Positions 59,814-64,000 of a DNA stretch of 64,000 bases are shown here, piece by piece. The position numbers and the translations under genes are program-made. The DNA comes from Brumimicrobium sp035497735 (GTDB taxonomy: Bacteria > Bacteroidota > Bacteroidia > Flavobacteriales_D > Crocinitomicaceae): contig DATJCX010000037.1 of assembly GCA_035497735.1 (NCBI GenBank), positions 1 through 64,000 on the forward strand, in the 5' to 3' direction. The notes beneath the pieces were generated by a model that did no database searches, was not told the origin of the DNA, and saw nothing but the letters and a program-made list of their open reading frames with translations. Each line of letters starts with the position of its first letter. Position 1 is the stretch's first letter.

Positions 59814-60992
59814 ATGAGAGAATTTATGCAATTACTAAAAAGAGAATTCAAGATGTTCTTCAGAAACACTACCTTAATGATGGTGTTTCTAGGTGCTCCT
59901 TTAATCTATGCTGTGATGCTCGCATCTGTTTATAAGTCGGGGAAAGTAACCAACATTCCCATTCTTGTTGTAGATGGCGACAACTCACCGATGAGTTTAC
60001 AATTAATCGAGATGCTAGAAGACAATGAAGGATTAAGTGTCGTTCGTGTTCTACCGGAATCAACAAATATTCAGTCTCAAATGATTGATTACAACGCGGT
60101 GGCTGTGGTAGAAATACCTCATCGTTTTGAAGCAGATGTTTTGCAGGCACGCTATCCTGAAGTGAATGTTTACAACAATACGGTAAACTTATTGACAGCC
60201 AATTTTGCTGGAAAAGACATTCAAGTTACTTTGGGAACATTTGCTGCTGGTGTGGAAATTAAAACCCTCCAAAAAAGAGGAATGCCTGTTCCCTATTCTT
60301 ACCAAAGATACGAACCATTCAAACAAAACTACATAAAAGTTTTCAATGAAACGGGAAACTATTTCACCTTTATGTGGCCAGCAATGTTGGCAGTAGTTTT
60401 ACAGCAAGTTATTTTACTAGCCATGGCGGTAAGTATCGCTTTTGAAGTAGAGAATAATACATTTGGAATGGGAATCGTTAGTAAAACGAAGTCTGCAATT
60501 AGTACAGTACTTGTAAAGGTGTTCCCATTGTGGATTCTTTCAATTCCTTTGGTATTTATCTTTTACTTGTTTCACTTATACTATAATGCGCCACTTCCGA
60601 CACATCCAATCAATTATGTGATAATGACAGGATTCTTTGTAGTGGCCACAACCTTCTTAGGAACGATGATCAGTGCACTTTTACCCAATGCTTTAAAAGC
60701 AACACAAGTTCTAATGGTTATGTCTGCTCCCGGCTTTATTATCGGTGGATATACTTGGCCTTTAGAATCGATGGCTTTACCCATTCAATGGCTGGCTAGT
60801 TCTTTACCACTAACACCATTCTTAGAGTCATTTAAGCTGATGTTAATGCAAGATGCCACATTATCTCAAGTTACACCGCAAATGATTCATTTGGTGATTC
60901 AAATCGTTATTTACTTTGCCATCAGTCTCCTGCTAGTTAAATGGAGAATAAACAGAGAGGCAAAAAAGATGAAATACATGCAAAGAAGCTAG
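59814..60992 (+). CDS. ABC-2 type permease (YhhJ-like), no ATPase partner seen
   Basis: A 392-residue membrane protein. One helix near the N terminus (TLMMVFLGAPLIYAVML), a large periplasmic domain (about 45-190), then five helices. It resembles ABC2_membrane_3 permeases of the YhhJ/YbhS-type, which usually pair with an ATPase. No ATPase gene is adjacent in the window. It would export a compound with the TolC and HlyD partners if an ATPase is supplied elsewhere. Confidence 0.88.
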   Translation: MREFMQLLKREFKMFFRNTTLMMVFLGAPLIYAVMLASVYKSGKVTNIPILVVDGDNSPMSLQLIEMLEDNEGLSVVRVLPESTNIQSQMIDYNAVAVVEIPHRFEADVLQARYPEVNVYNNTVNLLTANFAGKDIQVTLGTFAAGVEIKTLQKRGMPVPYSYQRYEPFKQNYIKVFNETGNYFTFMWPAMLAVVLQQVILLAMAVSIAFEVENNTFGMGIVSKTKSAISTVLVKVFPLWILSIPLVFIFYLFHLYYNAPLPTHPINYVIMTGFFVVATTFLGTMISALLPNALKATQVLMVMSAPGFIIGGYTWPLESMALPIQWLASSLPLTPFLESFKLMLMQDATLSQVTPQMIHLVIQIVIYFAISLLLVKWRINREAKKMKYMQRS

Positions 60993-61026
60993 GTTCATTG
61001 TTTTATCATTTTCAAAAGCAATGAAA

Positions 61027-61060
61027 AATAAAAAGCTGGTCGAATTTCGGCCAGCTTTTA
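61027..61060. terminator. Bidirectional terminator between converging genes
   Basis: AAAAGCTGG and CCAGCTTTT flank TCGAATTTCGG; both sides have A/T runs. It lies between the permease gene and the PorE-like gene. Confidence 0.85.
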
Positions 61061-61096
61061 CTTTAATAACTATTTTTATGTTCGTGACTCAGTAAC

Positions 61097-62917
61097 CTAT
61101 TTTGGTTTCATCGTTAAGTCTTCTACAGTTTGAATATTGTATTGTCCCTTATTTTCATAAGTCACTTTAAAAGTCAACTTATTTGTTTCGAATCCATCTT
61201 TCTTTAAAGTGATTTCATAACTTCCTTTGTCTTTTAGCTGCTTATTCTTGATTCCTTTGATAAAGTCACCTACATAAGAAGTGTATAGAACAGTCTTCTC
61301 CTTGGTTTCTAAATCTACGATAGTCACTTCAACATTTTCTATAATTTCTTTCGTAAATCTATTGGTTACAATTCCCGCCAATGAAAAACCTGGATCACTT
61401 TCCAAAGTTGCATCTATTCGCATAGCATTGTTCTTTGTAAAAGTGTTGAATCTATTTGTGTACTTAAAGTAATCTTGCTTTGTTGCTTTTAAAATATAGT
61501 TTCCTTCATAAGGAACATTAAAAGAATAGCTTCCGTTTTCATCTGTAAATGCTGACTGTAATAGCCTTCCTTTTTCATCTCTTAATTCCATCATCGTATA
61601 AGTGATTGGAGAACCATTATTATCAGTTGCTTTTCCTTTTAGAAGTAAGCCATAAACTAATGGACGAAGTGATTCTACATTGTAAATATCGTCTTCTCCT
61701 AAGCCACCGTCTCTACTTGAAGAAACAAAACCTTTATTTTCGTTGGCATACCAAGTAAAAGCAAAGTCATCATATTGACTGTTTACTGGCACTCCTAGAT
61801 TTTCAATTTCCACAACAGACTTTCCTCTGATGAAACCAACATATACATCTAGTCCACCTAGACCAATATGTCCGTCAGAAGAAAAGAATAAACGATTATC
61901 AGCATCAATAAACGGGAACATTTCTTGTCCTTCCGTATTTACTGTTTCTCCAAGGTTGATCATCTCACCATAGTTTCCATTTTCCAATACTTCAACGCGG
62001 TAAATATCTGCTCCTCCAAAACCTCCTGGTTTATCCGAAACAAGGTATAGTGTTGAACCGTCTGCAGACAATGATGGATGTCCAATAGAATAGTTATCAG
62101 AATTATATTTGAATGGTCTTTCATTCATAAAACTTCCACCTTCTGTTACATCTACAACATATATTTTCAAACGCTGTAAGCCATCTGTCTTTCCTAGTTC
62201 ATTTCTTGTAACATAAGCTGTTCTTCCATCAGCTGAGAATGTAATTGGACCTTCGTTAAATTTCGAACTTGCAGTTTTCACTTTTTCTATTCCACCGAAC
62301 TTTTTTTCTTGGTCGATATAAATTCTATATAAGTCCAAGAATGGTTTCTTATCCCTTGCCGACTGATGTTTTACAAATGCAGTTTTTCTTTTTGAAGAAA
62401 GGAAATACAGATAATTCCCTTCTGGATTCAAATATCCCCCAAAGTCGATACCAGTTGAATTAAATCGAGATTCATCTATCGCGAAAAAAGCTTGTGTTCC
62501 CTCTATCTTCTCCTTATAATTTTTATTCGCTAGAAAAGCTTGAGCTCGTGAATCAGAAGGTGCTTTCTCGCTAAATTTATTCATCCATTTATCACTCTCT
62601 TCATAATCTCCAGCCATTTTTAAAACATAGGAATAATTATAGAAGTCGATTGCTTTTACGCTTTCAGAATCCATCATCATAGCTGAGTATTCTTTAACAG
62701 CATTTTGATATTGTCCTAATTTCATATAGCTGAAAGCCAATTTACTTTTCAGTTCAATATTATCAACGGAAGTTCCTTGTAAATCTTGATACAAGTTTAC
62801 AGCGTAAGCATAATTATTCTGCGCATATTGTTCGTCTGCCTTTTTCAACTTCCCTGTTTGTGCAAACATGGTTAAGGTCAATCCGAAACTCGCTATTAAT
62901 AAAACTACTTTTTTCAT
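61097..62917 (-). CDS. PorE-like TPR/PD40/carboxypeptidase-regulatory protein without OmpA domain
   Basis: A 606-residue exported protein. Signal peptide (VVLLIASFGLTLTMFAQ), tetratricopeptide-like helices (about 20-130), a PD40-type beta-propeller (about 150-420 with SSKRKTAFVKH, GPITFSADGRTAYVTRN, HPSLSADGSTLYLVSDKPGGFGGADIY, GHIGLGGLDVY) and a carboxypeptidase regulatory-like domain (GLLLKGKATDNNGSPITYTMMEL). T9SS-associated PorE has the same order plus a C-terminal OmpA peptidoglycan-binding domain; here OmpA is absent. It lies 18 bp after the SprF-like gene. Confidence 0.85.
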   Translation of the reverse strand: MKKVVLLIASFGLTLTMFAQTGKLKKADEQYAQNNYAYAVNLYQDLQGTSVDNIELKSKLAFSYMKLGQYQNAVKEYSAMMMDSESVKAIDFYNYSYVLKMAGDYEESDKWMNKFSEKAPSDSRAQAFLANKNYKEKIEGTQAFFAIDESRFNSTGIDFGGYLNPEGNYLYFLSSKRKTAFVKHQSARDKKPFLDLYRIYIDQEKKFGGIEKVKTASSKFNEGPITFSADGRTAYVTRNELGKTDGLQRLKIYVVDVTEGGSFMNERPFKYNSDNYSIGHPSLSADGSTLYLVSDKPGGFGGADIYRVEVLENGNYGEMINLGETVNTEGQEMFPFIDADNRLFFSSDGHIGLGGLDVYVGFIRGKSVVEIENLGVPVNSQYDDFAFTWYANENKGFVSSSRDGGLGEDDIYNVESLRPLVYGLLLKGKATDNNGSPITYTMMELRDEKGRLLQSAFTDENGSYSFNVPYEGNYILKATKQDYFKYTNRFNTFTKNNAMRIDATLESDPGFSLAGIVTNRFTKEIIENVEVTIVDLETKEKTVLYTSYVGDFIKGIKNKQLKDKGSYEITLKKDGFETNKLTFKVTYENKGQYNIQTVEDLTMKPK

Positions 62918-62935
62918 TTTTCTGTCGATTTAAGG

Positions 62936-63868
62936 TTAGAAATAACGAGGTGTTACAACACCACCTTTTGTGAATGAGAAGTCATAAGAAAGCATGATTT
63001 CAAATGTACCATAGTTGTAATTTCTTAAACTTTGTAATCCAAAATCGCTACCAATTCCAAGTCTAAGCTGTGGTGTAACTTGTAATTGAACAAACGCACC
63101 AGCCGCTGCTAATAATCTATAGTTTGCACCAAACCAAATCTTATCATTAAAGATAGCTGCTAATGTCAAATCTATACCTACTGGCATTCCATCAGTTATT
63201 CTTACCATCGTTGATGGTCTCAACTTCCATTTCTCTGTTAATTGAATCACACCACCAAGTGTTCCATAGTAATGTCTTTGTTCTAGGTTGGTTTCACTTA
63301 TTCCGTCGTAACCTCTTTGTAGCATTTTAGGAATACTAAGTCCTGCAAAGAAGCTAGGTGTACGGTAATAGATACCAAAGCCAAAATTCGGATTGACATT
63401 GTTTCGAATACTACTTAATGCTGTTGGATCATTTGGTTCTGCTGCATCAATGTGAGAATCACCAATGTTGATAATATTCACACCACCTTTTAATCCAAAC
63501 GATAAACGTCCATTGTGATTTTTGAATTTTAGAGAATAAGAAACATCTCCATAAATCATGGTTTGGTTCATCGGCCCTATTTTGTCATTCACAAAGGACA
63601 AGCCAACTCCTACCGACTCGTAGGGTAAGGGCGAATGAATACCGAGCGTAGTTGAATGAGGTCTTCCTTCAAAACCTGCCCATTGTTCTCTATGCATCGC
63701 TGTAGCGTTCAATACACCATTACTTCCTGAATAAGCAGGATTAACGAATAACATATTGTCAAAGTACTGCGTAAAATGAGGATCTTGCTGCGCATGGCTA
63801 TTGCTGACTCCTAATAAGGATATCAAACAAGTTGCCAATATTAATTTTATCGTCTTCATCTTTTTCAT
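62936..63868 (-). CDS. PorP/SprF-family T9SS membrane protein
   Basis: A 310-residue outer-membrane beta-barrel. Signal peptide (KLILATCLISLLGVSNSHAQ) followed by QDPHFTQYFDNMLFVNPAYSGS, a hallmark of PorP/SprF, and repeated aromatic strands to GTFEIMLSYDFSF. SprF-type proteins help particular T9SS type B cargo reach the surface. Its upstream neighbour, on the same strand, ends with a type B sorting sequence, so the pair is likely cargo plus partner. Confidence 0.92.
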   Translation of the reverse strand: MKKMKTIKLILATCLISLLGVSNSHAQQDPHFTQYFDNMLFVNPAYSGSNGVLNATAMHREQWAGFEGRPHSTTLGIHSPLPYESVGVGLSFVNDKIGPMNQTMIYGDVSYSLKFKNHNGRLSFGLKGGVNIINIGDSHIDAAEPNDPTALSSIRNNVNPNFGFGIYYRTPSFFAGLSIPKMLQRGYDGISETNLEQRHYYGTLGGVIQLTEKWKLRPSTMVRITDGMPVGIDLTLAAIFNDKIWFGANYRLLAAAGAFVQLQVTPQLRLGIGSDFGLQSLRNYNYGTFEIMLSYDFSFTKGGVVTPRYF

Positions 63869-63890
63869 TTTTTTAATGATAAAATATCTC

Positions 63891-64000
63891 TTAACGGTTA
63901 AGGAAAATATATCCTTTTACTACCCCTACCGCTTCATTCTTCGTATCTAAAACAAAGTAATATGTTCCTGTAGGCAGTTCATCACTTCCTACGTTCATCG
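63891..64000 (-). CDS. C-terminal end of T9SS type B sorting-domain protein (partial)
   Basis: Reading the minus strand to TAA at 63893-63891 gives MNVGSDELPTGTYYFVLDTK, then NEAVGVVKGYIFLNR. Ending in LPTGTYYFVLD... GYIFLNR is the CHU_C/type B gliding-motility C-terminal pattern. Only about 36 residues are visible; the rest lies beyond the edge. It sits 22 bp upstream of the SprF-like gene and is probably a large surface adhesin. Confidence 0.75.
   Translation of the reverse strand, partial: MNVGSDELPTGTYYFVLDTKNEAVGVVKGYIFLNR

Overview
The window reads as chromosomal DNA of an AT-rich member of the Bacteroidota, most likely a marine or freshwater Flavobacteriales species. Evidence: six predicted secreted proteins with type IX secretion (T9SS) C-terminal sorting domains (five complete, one cut by the window edge), a PorP/SprF-family protein, a CarboxypepD-plug TonB receptor, a DUF4290 gene, a MurA with Asp in place of the active-site Cys, an adjacent GlsA/GlsB-like acyltransferase pair, and repeated use of the Bacteroidota promoter -7 box TAnnTTTG. 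The closest genus cannot be named from sequence alone. Crocinitomicaceae-like is a guess.

Layout. 1-6.5 kb is accessory: an IS4-type transposase cut by the left edge, a small DEDDh exonuclease, then single exported or membrane proteins of unknown function (a WG-repeat protein, two unknown exported proteins, a DUF6804-like protein). They are separated by intergenic DNA with imperfect inverted repeats that resemble integron attC sites. 6.6-14.5 kb is core metabolism: methylmalonyl-CoA mutase small and large subunits, RidA, a GT2 glycosyltransferase and a 2-oxoacid dehydrogenase E2. 14.6-21.3 kb holds an FMN reductase, a haem-type membrane protein, an exonuclease/FAH/esterase cluster, an alpha/beta hydrolase, a GT9 glycosyltransferase and a STAS-like protein.

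21.3-27.4 kb is a minus-strand cluster: a secreted lamin-tail protein, a TonB-dependent receptor and a secreted endonuclease I, the last two tightly spaced. This could be a DNA or phosphate scavenging unit. 27.5-35.7 kb has a DPP4-type peptidase, flavodoxin, citrate synthase, an MBL hydrolase, and an HU-CCDC81/SPOR protein followed by the GlsA/GlsB-like pair. 35.7-36.0 kb is a non-coding array of six 7-3-7 hairpins at about 50 bp period whose arms covary. 36-40.8 kb encodes two exported metallopeptidases (M64 and M43).

40.9-53.8 kb is housekeeping: an acyltransferase, PssA, PurS, a smORF-DUF4290-MurA-TlpA operon, ThyA-FolA-TopB, MscS, a glutamate-synthase-like flavoprotein and an MFS transporter. 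53.9-64 kb has a T9SS-secreted lysyl-endopeptidase-like protease, a Crp/Fnr regulator followed by a TolC/HlyD/ABC-2-permease exporter, and a minus-strand T9SS cluster (a type-B sorting-domain protein cut by the right edge, a SprF-like protein and a PorE-like protein lacking OmpA).

No tRNA, rRNA or CRISPR array was seen. I did not find a clearly new multi-gene system. The most unusual signals are the covarying hairpin array, the attC-like cassette block, three genes with promoter boxes so close to the start codon that leaderless mRNAs are likely, and a 38-residue membrane smORF overlapping the DUF4290 gene.
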